Of a stretch of 64,000 bases of DNA, positions 15,823 to 23,138 are shown piece after piece. Origin of the DNA: Lichenicoccus sp964246745 (GTDB lineage: Bacteria > Pseudomonadota > Alphaproteobacteria > Acetobacterales > Acetobacteraceae); assembly GCA_964246745.1 (NCBI GenBank), contig CAXTRK010000005.1, positions 62,001-126,000 of the forward strand. Reading direction: 5' to 3'. Positions within the stretch are counted from its first letter, which is position 1, and the number at the start of each line of letters is the position of its first letter. Under the pieces are notes generated by a model, which was not told the DNA's origin, did no database searches, and worked only from the letters and a program-made list of their open reading frames with translations. The translations under genes were made by a program, and so were the position numbers.

Positions 15823-16682
15823 GCGTGACGGACAAAGCGAGCCGCATGGGGCGGATCGCCGCACGTTTCGCTCAGCTCCATCGGCAAGGCAGAGGCGCGC
15901 TGATCCCGTTCCTGGAGGCCTATGATCCGGATCGCGAGACCAGCATGGCGATCCTGCGCGGAATGCCGGCAGCGGGAGCCGACCTCATCGAGATCGGCGT
16001 GCCGTTCACTGATCCCGCCGCGGACGGGCCGACCATCCAGCGCGCCGGCCAGCGCGCGCTCAAGGCTGGCGGCACGTTGCCCGGCGCGCTGCAGATGGTT
16101 CGCGATTTTCGCGGCGGAGACAGCGATACGCCGATCATCCTGATGGGCTACCTCAATCCGATCCTGGCCTACGGCGCGGAACGTTTTTGCGGCGACGCGG
16201 AGCAGGCCGGCGTCGATGGAATGATCGTGGTGGACATGCCTCCGGAGGAGTCCGACGAACTGATCCCGTCCATGCGCGCGGCGGGCCTTGATCTGATCCG
16301 GCTGGTGGCGCCGACCACGGACGATCGCAGGCTGCCGCTGGTTCTCGAAGGAGCGGGCGGGTTCGTCTATTACGTGGCGATCACCGGCATCACCGGCACG
16401 CGCTCGGCGACCCAGGAAGATCTGGCGCGCGCCATCCCGCGCGTGCGTGCCCATACGGATCTGCCGATTGCGATTGGATTCGGCATACGCACGCCCGAGC
16501 AGGCGGCGCACGCGACGCAGGTAGCGGACGGCGCCGTCGTTGCGAGCGCGCTCATCGAGACGCTGGCCGCCTCGCTCGACGAACACGGGCGTGCCCGGCA
16601 TGACACGGCAGCCCGGGTGCTCGAGCAGGTCCGCGAACTGTCCAGGGCAACCCGGCAAACCAGCGTCAGCGCTGTCGCATAG
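15819..16682 (+). CDS. trpA: Tryptophan synthase alpha subunit
   Basis: 287 residues. It cleaves indole-3-glycerol phosphate to indole and glyceraldehyde-3-phosphate and channels indole to TrpB. The two catalytic acids are present: E58 in LIEIGVPFTDP and D65 in the same block; the phosphate-binding end (YYVAITGITGTR, IAIGFGI) is intact. The sequence IPFLEAYDPD near residue 30 differs from the more usual FVTAGDPD, with Tyr in the place of Gly. The GTG start overlaps the trpB stop by 4 bp, so translation is coupled. Its 3' end overlaps the convergent YmdB-family gene by 17 bp. Confidence 0.95.
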   Translation: MSVTDKASRMGRIAARFAQLHRQGRGALIPFLEAYDPDRETSMAILRGMPAAGADLIEIGVPFTDPAADGPTIQRAGQRALKAGGTLPGALQMVRDFRGGDSDTPIILMGYLNPILAYGAERFCGDAEQAGVDGMIVVDMPPEESDELIPSMRAAGLDLIRLVAPTTDDRRLPLVLEGAGGFVYYVAITGITGTRSATQEDLARAIPRVRAHTDLPIAIGFGIRTPEQAAHATQVADGAVVASALIETLAASLDEHGRARHDTAARVLEQVRELSRATRQTSVSAVA

Positions 16683-17487
16683 GAATTGCCTCGGACAAGG
16701 CGCCGCCCAGGCGCAACGGGGCGACCTGGCGCGCGAGCCCGGTGCGGTCGTCGGTCTCGACGAACAGGCCGCTCAGGCTGGCGGCTCCTTCCGCCGGGCC
16801 CAAGCGTTCGCCGGGCATCTTGCGTATGAAGCGGGCGATAGCGGGTTCCTTGGCCATGCCGATCACGCTGTCATAGTCCCCGCACATGCCAGCGTCGCTC
16901 ATGTAGGCGGTGCCGCCGGCGAGAATACGATGGTCCGCGGTGGGCGTGTGCGTGTGCGTGCCGATCACCAGGGAGACGCGGCCGTCGAGATGGTGCGCGA
17001 AGGCGATCTTTTCGCTAGTGGCCTCGGCGTGAAAATCGACGACCGCCGCCTGCACGGTGACGCCGAGCCGGTGCCGCGACAGCAGTTCATCGGTGAGGCG
17101 GAACGGATCGTCGAGCGGGTCCATGAACAGCCTTCCCATGACGTTGACCACCAGCGCGCGCCTGCCGTCGGCGAGGCTGAGTGCGACGCTGCCGTGACCG
17201 GGGGTGCCAGGCGGGAAGTTCAGCGGCCGGATGATGCGCGGCGCCTGGCTGATGTGGCCGATCAGCTCCTTTCGGTCCCAGGCATGGTTGCCGAGTGTGA
17301 TGACATCGGCGCCGGCGGCGAACAGGCTGTCAGCCATCGCTGGCGCCAAGCCGAAGCCGTGGCTGGCGTTCTCGCCGTTGACGATGGCGAGATCGAGTCC
17401 CAGTCGCGCGCGCAGCCCGGGCAGGCTGCTCTCCACCATCTCACGGCCGACACGGCCGACGACGTCGCCTAGGAACAGGATGCGCAA
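16666..17487 (-). CDS. YmdB-family metallophosphoesterase
   Basis: 273 residues of the TIGR00282/YmdB calcineurin-like phosphoesterase family. Metal-site motifs are visible: FLGDVVGRVGRE at the N-terminus, VNGENASHG near 40, LGNHAWDRKE near 65, and GTHTHTPTADH near 175. Family members act as 2',3'-cyclic nucleotide phosphodiesterases, and in Bacillus affect global gene expression; the physiological substrate here is unknown. It follows the formyltetrahydrofolate cyclo-ligase gene by 6 bp, a common alphaproteobacterial pairing. Confidence 0.92.
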   Translation of the reverse strand: MRILFLGDVVGRVGREMVESSLPGLRARLGLDLAIVNGENASHGFGLAPAMADSLFAAGADVITLGNHAWDRKELIGHISQAPRIIRPLNFPPGTPGHGSVALSLADGRRALVVNVMGRLFMDPLDDPFRLTDELLSRHRLGVTVQAAVVDFHAEATSEKIAFAHHLDGRVSLVIGTHTHTPTADHRILAGGTAYMSDAGMCGDYDSVIGMAKEPAIARFIRKMPGERLGPAEGAASLSGLFVETDDRTGLARQVAPLRLGGALSEAIPMRQR

Positions 17488-17493
17488 ACGCGG

Positions 17494-18078
17494 TCACCTT
17501 TCAACGAGGACGCGGCCGCCCTCGGTCACGATCACGTCCAAAGGCAGATCGAAGGGGCCGCGCGGAACCGCCTCGACCTGCTGCATGGAGAAGCCATAGC
17601 CGATGGCGCGCGCGCGCGGGAGGGCGGCGAGCGTGCGATCGTAGTAGCCGCCGCCGTAGCCGAGGCGATAGCCGTCACGATCGAAGGCAAGCAGCGGCAC
17701 GAACAGCAGATCGGGTACGGTCTCGGCAAGCAGGGTGTCGGGGTGCCGCGTGCCGAAGCGGCCGAGGCGCATCGGGCAGCCGGGATGCCACGGGCGGAAG
17801 CGCAGCGCGGCGCCGCGCGGCGTTGTCTCCGGCATCAGGATCGTATGGCCGCGCTGATGCAGGATGTGCCAGAGCGGCGAGAGATCGGGCTCGCCAGGAA
17901 GCGGCCAGATGCCAGCCACGGTCTGGGAATCGCGCGAGAGCAGTTCGCACGCGAGGGCATCGCGCAGCGCAGCGTCGTCTTCCGGGGTGCGATTCACGCG
18001 CTGCGCCATCATGCGGCGGCGCAGTTCCTGCTTTGCCAGGAGGATCGGGAGGGAATCAGTCAAGTGCGGAGCCGCCAT
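17494..18078 (-). CDS. fau: 5-formyltetrahydrofolate cyclo-ligase
   Basis: 194 residues. ATP-dependent conversion of 5-formyltetrahydrofolate to 5,10-methenyltetrahydrofolate. Features seen are the N-terminal basic KQELRRRMMAQR, WPLPGEPDL, LLFVPLLAFDRDGYRLGYGGGYYDRTL (cited by position, about residues 125-151, key residues D, G, Y) and the terminal PLDVIVTEGG. It lies directly downstream of a 6S RNA-like sequence and zapA, the classical ygfA/fau-ssrS linkage of proteobacteria. Confidence 0.95.
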   Translation of the reverse strand: MAAPHLTDSLPILLAKQELRRRMMAQRVNRTPEDDAALRDALACELLSRDSQTVAGIWPLPGEPDLSPLWHILHQRGHTILMPETTPRGAALRFRPWHPGCPMRLGRFGTRHPDTLLAETVPDLLFVPLLAFDRDGYRLGYGGGYYDRTLAALPRARAIGYGFSMQQVEAVPRGPFDLPLDVIVTEGGRVLVER

Positions 18079-18079
18079 G

Positions 18080-18230
18080 GCCGTTGGACTGTCGACCTCC
18101 CGGAACCCGCTTGTGCAGGTGGGCGCCGGGTAACGTGACCAATGGCCACGACAGTGCCAGCTCCCGAGGAAGTGCTTATCGGCCCAGGGGTTGAATTGCC
18201 TGACGAACCCAGCAGCCCCGCACCCTCAAT
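18080..18230 (-). ncRNA. ssrS: 6S RNA
   Basis: The ~150-nt gap between zapA and fau, read on the minus strand, shows blocks of alphaproteobacterial 6S RNA. A G-rich 5' part (GGGTGCGGGGCTGCTGGGTT) is followed by GGGCCGATAAGC, GGGAGCTGGCACT, GTGGCC..GGTCACG, and a 3' half CACAAGCGGGTTCCGGGAGG ending in TCGACAGTCC. 6S RNA binds sigma-70 RNA polymerase and damps transcription in stationary phase. The setting between zapA and fau is the conserved one. Exact ends are estimates. Confidence 0.75.
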
Positions 18231-18578
18231 CTAGTCATGCTCGAGCGAAGCCGCAATGGCCTCGGCGCGTTCGGCCAGGCTCGCCATCTGGCGCTCGCGC
18301 CATTCGAGCCGCGCGTGCACCGTTTCCGCCTGCTCGATCATCGCCGCCGTCGCCGGTGGCAACCGGTTGGCGGAGATGTCATACAGCTCGTCGGCCATCA
18401 GCAGGGCGGCGAGCGCCAGCAGCCTGGCCTCGCCGCTCTGGCCACCCAGCGACTTGATGCGCTCGACGCGTCGGTCGACATGGTTTGCCATCGCCTGGAG
18501 ATGCGCCTCCTGCCCGTCCTCGCAACCGACGACATAGGCGTAGCCATTGATCCGGATGGTGACCTGAGCCATCGACAC
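18231..18578 (-). CDS. zapA: Cell division protein ZapA
   Basis: 115 residues, with the family's N-terminal beta strand VTIRINGYAYVVGCEDGQE, LQAMANHVDRRVERIK, then LLALAALLMADELYD and a long C-terminal coiled coil. ZapA binds FtsZ and bundles protofilaments at the Z-ring. It is 3 bp downstream of a small gene on the same strand and followed by the 6S RNA sequence. Confidence 0.92.
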   Translation of the reverse strand: MSMAQVTIRINGYAYVVGCEDGQEAHLQAMANHVDRRVERIKSLGGQSGEARLLALAALLMADELYDISANRLPPATAAMIEQAETVHARLEWRERQMASLAERAEAIAASLEHD

Positions 18579-18581
18579 GTC

Positions 18582-18884
18582 CTAGCTGTCGTCGCCGGCG
18601 CGCGGTACCGAGGACATCTCGTCGAGCACGGCACGCAGGCGGGCGATCAAGGCATCAAGGTTGCCGGCAACCATGGGAAGCGAGGCAGAAGCGTCGGGCG
18701 CAGGCTGGGGTGGCCGCCGTTCCACCGCCACGGCGATCCGGCGCAGTGCTGCGGCGAGGCGTTCGGCGGCGTCGTGCTCCTGCGTGCTCCGTTGGTCGGA
18801 CAAGACGGACAGACTCCAATGCCGGTTCTTTCGCCGGCGATAACAGTTGCACAGATCGCGCGCGAAGGTTTGAACGTCAAGCAT
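18582..18884 (-). CDS. Small hypothetical protein upstream of zapA
   Basis: At most 100 residues; the C-terminal half (AAERLAAALRRIAVAVERR ... ALIARLRAVLDEM) looks like an amphipathic or coiled-coil helix. No family recognised. The start is uncertain because ATG 18884 overlaps the ATG of the divergent gene at 18883; a shorter product is possible. It ends 3 bp before zapA and probably shares its transcript, which suggests an envelope or division link by context only. Confidence 0.55.
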   Translation of the reverse strand: MLDVQTFARDLCNCYRRRKNRHWSLSVLSDQRSTQEHDAAERLAAALRRIAVAVERRPPQPAPDASASLPMVAGNLDALIARLRAVLDEMSSVPRAGDDS

Positions 18885-19338
18885 GAACCAGCCGACGCAT
18901 CAATCGGTGCCCTTGCTGCGGGCCGTCGTGATCCACGGACATGCGCATGGCCTGGCCGCGCTGGAGGCCGCGCGCGGCGCGCGGGCGCAGGGGTCGGCGG
19001 CACAACTGGTGCTGCTTTCAGCGCCCGGGGCGGCCAGCTTTCTCGGTGCGGGATGGTGGCTGGCGCTGATGGAGATGCTGGGCAGCCAGATTGCGGCGTG
19101 CGAGGCGGCGCAGTGCCTTGATTGCGGCGCCGCGGCGGGACGCGCGATGGAGGCGCTACGGCTTGGGCTGCGTTGGTTGATCCTGGCCGCCGAGTGTCCG
19201 CACTATGCGGCTGTGTCGTCGCGCGCCGCCGCCCTCGGCGCAAGCCTGCAAAGCGCACGACCCGCGGCGCTGGATCTCGCGGAGCGCGGCGCCGAACGCC
19301 GGCTGCGCGGGTGGCTGCAAGAAGGGCGGGTCTGGTGA
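18883..19338 (+). CDS. Conserved-looking hypothetical protein upstream of fbaB
   Basis: 151 residues, Ala/Leu-rich. It has VVIHGHAHGLAALEAARGA near the N-terminus, LVLLSAPGAASFLGAGWWLALM in the middle, and CEAAQCLDCG with two Cys residues. The alternation of strands and helices resembles a small Rossmann-like alpha/beta domain. No family can be named. It ends 65 bp before the aldolase gene on the same strand. Confidence 0.6.
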   Translation: MNQPTHQSVPLLRAVVIHGHAHGLAALEAARGARAQGSAAQLVLLSAPGAASFLGAGWWLALMEMLGSQIAACEAAQCLDCGAAAGRAMEALRLGLRWLILAAECPHYAAVSSRAAALGASLQSARPAALDLAERGAERRLRGWLQEGRVW

Positions 19339-19403
19339 CAAGCGGCCGTCCCTCGGCTAGACCACAGCGACCTCAGTCCGATCCACGCGCAGGATGAACC
19401 GCC

Positions 19404-20324
19404 ATGTCGATCACGCCGCAAGTCAAGAAAATCATCGACAACTATGAGAGCGACAATCCCGGCACCAAGACCAACCTGGTCCGCATGCTCAATCACGGCA
19501 AGCTGGGGGGCACTGGCAAGATGGTGATCCTGCCAGTCGATCAGGGCTTCGAGCATGGGCCGGTGCGTTCGTTCGGCCCCAACCCGGCGGCCTACGACCC
19601 GCATTACCATTTCTCGATCGCCATTGAGGCCGGGCTCAACGCCTATGCGGCTCCGCTCGGCATGATCGAGGCGGGGGCCGACACCTTCGCCGGCCAGATC
19701 CCGACCATCCTCAAGATCAACAGCTCCAACAGCCTGGCCACGGAAAAGGATCAGGCGGTTACCGGCTCGGTTGCCGATGCGCTGCGTCTGGGCTGCGCGG
19801 CGATCGGCTTCACCATCTATCCGGGCAGCGAATACGCCTTTGCGCAGATGGAGGAGTTGCGCGAAGCCGCTGAGGAGGCGAAGGCGGCGGGATTGGCCGT
19901 GGTCGTGTGGTCCTATCCACGCGGCCCGATGCTGGACAAGGCCGGCGAGACCGCGATCGACATCTGCTCTTACGGCGCGCATATGGCAGCCCTGCTCGGC
20001 GCGCACATCATCAAGGTCAAGCCGCCAACCGAGCACCTCTCGCTGGCTTCCGCCAAGAAGGTCTATGAGGAGCAGAAGATCGATGTGTCGACGATGCCGG
20101 CGCGTATCCGCAACGTGGTGGATTCCTGCTTCGGCGGCCGTCGCATCGTGATCTTCTCCGGCGGCGAGAACGAAGGCACCGAGCAGTTGCTGAAGACCAT
20201 ACGCGGCATCGCCGAAGGCGGCGCCAACGGCTCCATCATCGGCCGCAACACCTTCCAGCGCTCGCGCGCCGACGCGCTGGAACTGCTCTCGACGGTCATC
20301 TCGATCTTCAAGGACGCGCCCTGA
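19404..20324 (+). CDS. fbaB: Class I fructose-bisphosphate aldolase (FbaB/DhnA family)
   Basis: 306 residues. Cleaves fructose-1,6-bisphosphate to dihydroxyacetone phosphate and glyceraldehyde-3-phosphate through a Schiff-base lysine. Visible are VILPVDQGFEHGP near residue 42, GCAAIGFTIYPGSEY, VVWSYPRG, the probable Schiff-base lysine in AHIIKVKPPTEH, and the phosphate-binding end IFSGGENEG and GANGSIIGRNTFQR. It is followed 20 bp later by thiE. Confidence 0.93.
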   Translation: MSITPQVKKIIDNYESDNPGTKTNLVRMLNHGKLGGTGKMVILPVDQGFEHGPVRSFGPNPAAYDPHYHFSIAIEAGLNAYAAPLGMIEAGADTFAGQIPTILKINSSNSLATEKDQAVTGSVADALRLGCAAIGFTIYPGSEYAFAQMEELREAAEEAKAAGLAVVVWSYPRGPMLDKAGETAIDICSYGAHMAALLGAHIIKVKPPTEHLSLASAKKVYEEQKIDVSTMPARIRNVVDSCFGGRRIVIFSGGENEGTEQLLKTIRGIAEGGANGSIIGRNTFQRSRADALELLSTVISIFKDAP

Positions 20325-20344
20325 GCGCAGGGTGCCGCCTCTAT

Positions 20345-20947
20345 TTGGTGACGCCGCCGGCGCTTGATCCGGCGGCGTTCCGCGACGTACTGGCCGCGGC
20401 ACTGGACGCGGGCGACGTCGGCGCCGTGCAGCTCCGCCTCAAGGACGCGCCGGACGACACAGTTCGCCGGGCGATCGACACGCTCCGCCCGGTCGCTCAG
20501 TCGCGCGACGTGGCCTTCCTGCTCAACGACCGTCCGGACCTGGCCGCGGCACAAGGCTGCGACGGCGCGCATGTCGGCGCGAGCGACACCGACGCCGCCG
20601 CGGCACGCGCCGTGCTCGGCGATCTGCAGCTCGGCGTCTCCTGCTACGACAGCCGCGACGCCGCCATGCTGGCCGGCGAGGCCGGCGCCGACTACGTCGC
20701 CTTCGGCGCCTTCTTCGCCAGCCCGACCAAGGACACCGACATACGCGCCGACACTGATCTGCTGCGCTGGTGGTCGGAGATGATGGAGCTTCCGGTGGTG
20801 GCGATCGGCGGCATCACGCCCGGCAATTGCGCGCCACTCGTCAACGCGGGTGCCGACTTCCTCGCCGTGGTCAGCGCGGTCTGGAGCCATCCGGAGGGCG
20901 CTGCCGCCGGCGTCCGCGCGATGAACGCGGCCATCGCCCACGCATGA
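20345..20947 (+). CDS. thiE: Thiamine phosphate synthase
   Basis: About 200 residues. Condenses HMP-pyrophosphate and thiazole phosphate to thiamine monophosphate. Family motifs: VQLRLKDA near 25, FLLNDRPDLAAAQGCDGAHVG, DYVAFGAFFASPTK, VVAIGGITPGN and GADFLAVVSAVW. The frame is open upstream of the TTG at 20345 (codons for CRLY, as in the usual RLYL start of the family), so the true start may be a rare codon slightly upstream, such as CTG 20321 overlapping the fbaB stop. Co-transcription with fbaB is likely. Confidence 0.92.
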   Translation: MVTPPALDPAAFRDVLAAALDAGDVGAVQLRLKDAPDDTVRRAIDTLRPVAQSRDVAFLLNDRPDLAAAQGCDGAHVGASDTDAAAARAVLGDLQLGVSCYDSRDAAMLAGEAGADYVAFGAFFASPTKDTDIRADTDLLRWWSEMMELPVVAIGGITPGNCAPLVNAGADFLAVVSAVWSHPEGAAAGVRAMNAAIAHA

Positions 20948-21001
20948 CGCGCCTGTAAGCTCACCGATCTCTAGCTGGAACGATTCTGGAGTCCCTCGCG
21001 C

Positions 21002-22789
21002 ATGCGCAATCTTGGACCGGTGCTGTCCGATAGCTGGCGGCTGCTTAAACCGTATTTTTTCAAATCCGACGAACGGCGCCTGGCACTCACTCTGCTGATC
21101 GGCGTCATCGTGCTCACCATCGTGCAGACCGAGATGGGCGTTCTGCTCAGCTACTGGCAGAACCTTCTGTACGACACGTTCCAGCGTAAGGATCTGCATA
21201 CCTTCCTGGCGTTGATGTTCACCTACGAACGCCTGCCAAGTGGCTGGATCATGCCCGGCTTCGTCAGCCTGGCGCTGTTGCTGATCCTGCTTGGCTCGGT
21301 CACCATTTTCGCCACCCAGTATCTGCAAATCCGCTGGCGCGCCTGGATGACCGGAGACTTCCTGCGCCGCTGGATGTCCGATCGCGCCTACTATCGTATC
21401 AGCATCGCGGGCGATGCCGAGGGGATCGCCACCGACAACCCCGACCAGCGGCTTTCCGACGATCTCGCCGCGTTCTGCGGCGCCGGAGCCAACGCCGGCG
21501 GCGCCGACACGCTGACCATCGCCCTCGGGCTGCTGAGCAGCGTGGTCTCCTTGTTCAGCTACGTCATCATCCTGTGGTTCCTGTCGCGCGACGTGTCGTT
21601 TTTCGGGCTGCATATCCCCGGGACGCTGGTCTGGGTCGCGGCGCTGTTCAGCCTCGGCACAAACCTTTTGAGCTATGTGGTAGGGCGGCGGCTGATCCGG
21701 CTGCGCTTCTTCCAGCAGCGTTACGAGGCCGATTTCCGCTTCGGCCTGGTGCGCACACGCGAGAACACCGAAGGCATCGCGCTGCATGCGGGCGAGGATC
21801 AGGAGCGCCTGGCGCTGCTGCGCGGCTTTGCCGCCGTTCGCGCCAACTTCATCCTCATCCTTCGACGCTACCTGCTGCTCAACGTGACCACCGTGAGCTA
21901 CGGCCAGGTTGCCACCATCCTGCCTTTCCTGCTGATCGCGCCGCTGTTCTTCGCCGGCAGAGTGACGCTTGGCACGATGGTGCAGATCAGCCAATCCTTC
22001 GGCGCGGTGCAGGGAGCCCTGTCCTGGTTCGGCGACTCGTTCCCGGTGCTGGCGGTCTGGCGGGCGACCGTCGGCCGTCTCGCCACCTTCGACCGCGCGG
22101 TCGAGGACGCGCGCAAAGCGGCCAGATCAAGCCAAGCCGGCTTCACCCCGCAGCCTGCCGCCGGCGACGAGTTTCAGCTTACCGGCGTCTCGCTCGCGCT
22201 GCCGGACGGATCGCCGCTCGCGGCGAACCTGAACCTGGAGCTGGCTCCAGGCGTCGACACGCTGGTCAGCGGCCGCTCCGGCGCCGGCAAGTCCACCCTG
22301 TTTCGCGCACTGGCTGGCATCTGGCCGTTCGGCTCGGGGCGGATTCAGCATCCCGCCGGCAGCACGCTATTCCTGCCGCAGCGCGCCTACCTGCCGCTCG
22401 GCACGCTGCGCCACGCGATCTGCTATCCGCTGGCCATCGAAGCGGTCGAGGACGAGGCAGCCAAGGCGGCGCTGCACGACGCCGAACTCGGCCATCTGCT
22501 GGCGTTCCTGGATGAACCGGACCATAACTGGATGATGCGTCTGTCCGGCGGCGAGCAGCAGCGCCTGGCCATCGCGCGCGCCCTGCTGGTCAAGCCTGAC
22601 TGGCTGTTTCTTGACGAGGCGACGGCGAACCTTGATCCGGAGACGGAAGCGCGGATGTATGCCGTGCTGAAGCGGCGCCTGCCGGCAACCACGATCGTCT
22701 CGATCGCGCATAACCCCGCGGTGGCCGCCTTCCATCGCCGCCACCTTGTGCTCGACCGCGGCGCGGAGCGGCCGTTGGTGCCGGCATGA
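21002..22789 (+). CDS. ABC transporter, fused permease and ATPase (SbmA/BacA-YddA type)
   Basis: 595 residues. The N-terminal ~350 residues are an SbmA/BacA-like transmembrane domain with about six helices (LALTLLIGVIVLTIVQTEMG, FVSLALLLILLGSVTIF), and NTEGIALHAGEDQE is the family's coupling region. From ~380 there is an ATPase domain: Walker A SGRSGAGKST, Q-loop LPQRAYLPLG, signature LSGGEQQRLAIARALL and Walker B WLFLDEATANLD. Relatives import peptides or very-long-chain fatty acids, or affect vitamin B12 uptake; the substrate is unknown. The gene stands alone after thiE. Confidence 0.9.
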   Translation: MRNLGPVLSDSWRLLKPYFFKSDERRLALTLLIGVIVLTIVQTEMGVLLSYWQNLLYDTFQRKDLHTFLALMFTYERLPSGWIMPGFVSLALLLILLGSVTIFATQYLQIRWRAWMTGDFLRRWMSDRAYYRISIAGDAEGIATDNPDQRLSDDLAAFCGAGANAGGADTLTIALGLLSSVVSLFSYVIILWFLSRDVSFFGLHIPGTLVWVAALFSLGTNLLSYVVGRRLIRLRFFQQRYEADFRFGLVRTRENTEGIALHAGEDQERLALLRGFAAVRANFILILRRYLLLNVTTVSYGQVATILPFLLIAPLFFAGRVTLGTMVQISQSFGAVQGALSWFGDSFPVLAVWRATVGRLATFDRAVEDARKAARSSQAGFTPQPAAGDEFQLTGVSLALPDGSPLAANLNLELAPGVDTLVSGRSGAGKSTLFRALAGIWPFGSGRIQHPAGSTLFLPQRAYLPLGTLRHAICYPLAIEAVEDEAAKAALHDAELGHLLAFLDEPDHNWMMRLSGGEQQRLAIARALLVKPDWLFLDEATANLDPETEARMYAVLKRRLPATTIVSIAHNPAVAAFHRRHLVLDRGAERPLVPA

Positions 22790-23138
22790 GGCCGGAACAC
22801 CCGTCGTCGCTCCCTTCTGAATAAATAGGGCAACACGTCTCGCGATGAGAAAGGCATTGCCGACAGGCCGCTTGCTTGTCGTTCCGTTCAAAGACAAAGC
22901 GGTTAAGTCAGATCGGCCGTAAGCCGCAGCAAGTCGCAAGTTAACGATTGTATGTCCACGGGCTTTCGCGTGGCTCGTGTTTGTTAATCGATATTTTGCT
23001 GCAACAAACAAAGTATGTCATAAGCAAAGTTATAGTTGACGACTGATCCTCGATCACGACAGATTGTTCCGATAACGTTTTGAATGCGAAGCGCGGCATG
23101 AATGTCGGGCGCTTGCAGGATTTTATCGGAAAGCTGAC
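22790..23138 (+). promoter_or_regulatory. AT-rich region upstream of the GH16 gene, with a palindrome
   Basis: 349 bp without a gene, clearly AT-richer than its flanks from about 22900 on. It contains a perfect inverted repeat GTTTGTT (22979-22985) / AACAAAC (23003-23009) with a 17-bp spacer, and a small CCACG/CGTGG hairpin near 22956-22973. TTGACG at 23036 may serve as a -35 element with only a weak -10. It is probably the control region of the gene at 23139. Confidence 0.4.

Noticed and set aside
936..16682. Complete scytonemin biosynthesis locus
   Set aside because: No ThDP-dependent ScyA, ScyB dehydrogenase-like or ScyC cyclase gene is visible; only the ScyD/E-like, aro, trp and ebo elements are shared.
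20063..21994. 643-codon minus-strand ORF across fbaB, thiE and the ABC transporter
   Set aside because: It is antisense to three well-supported genes, lacks any domain, and has the Gln/Asp/Arg-rich composition typical of shadow frames in GC-rich DNA.
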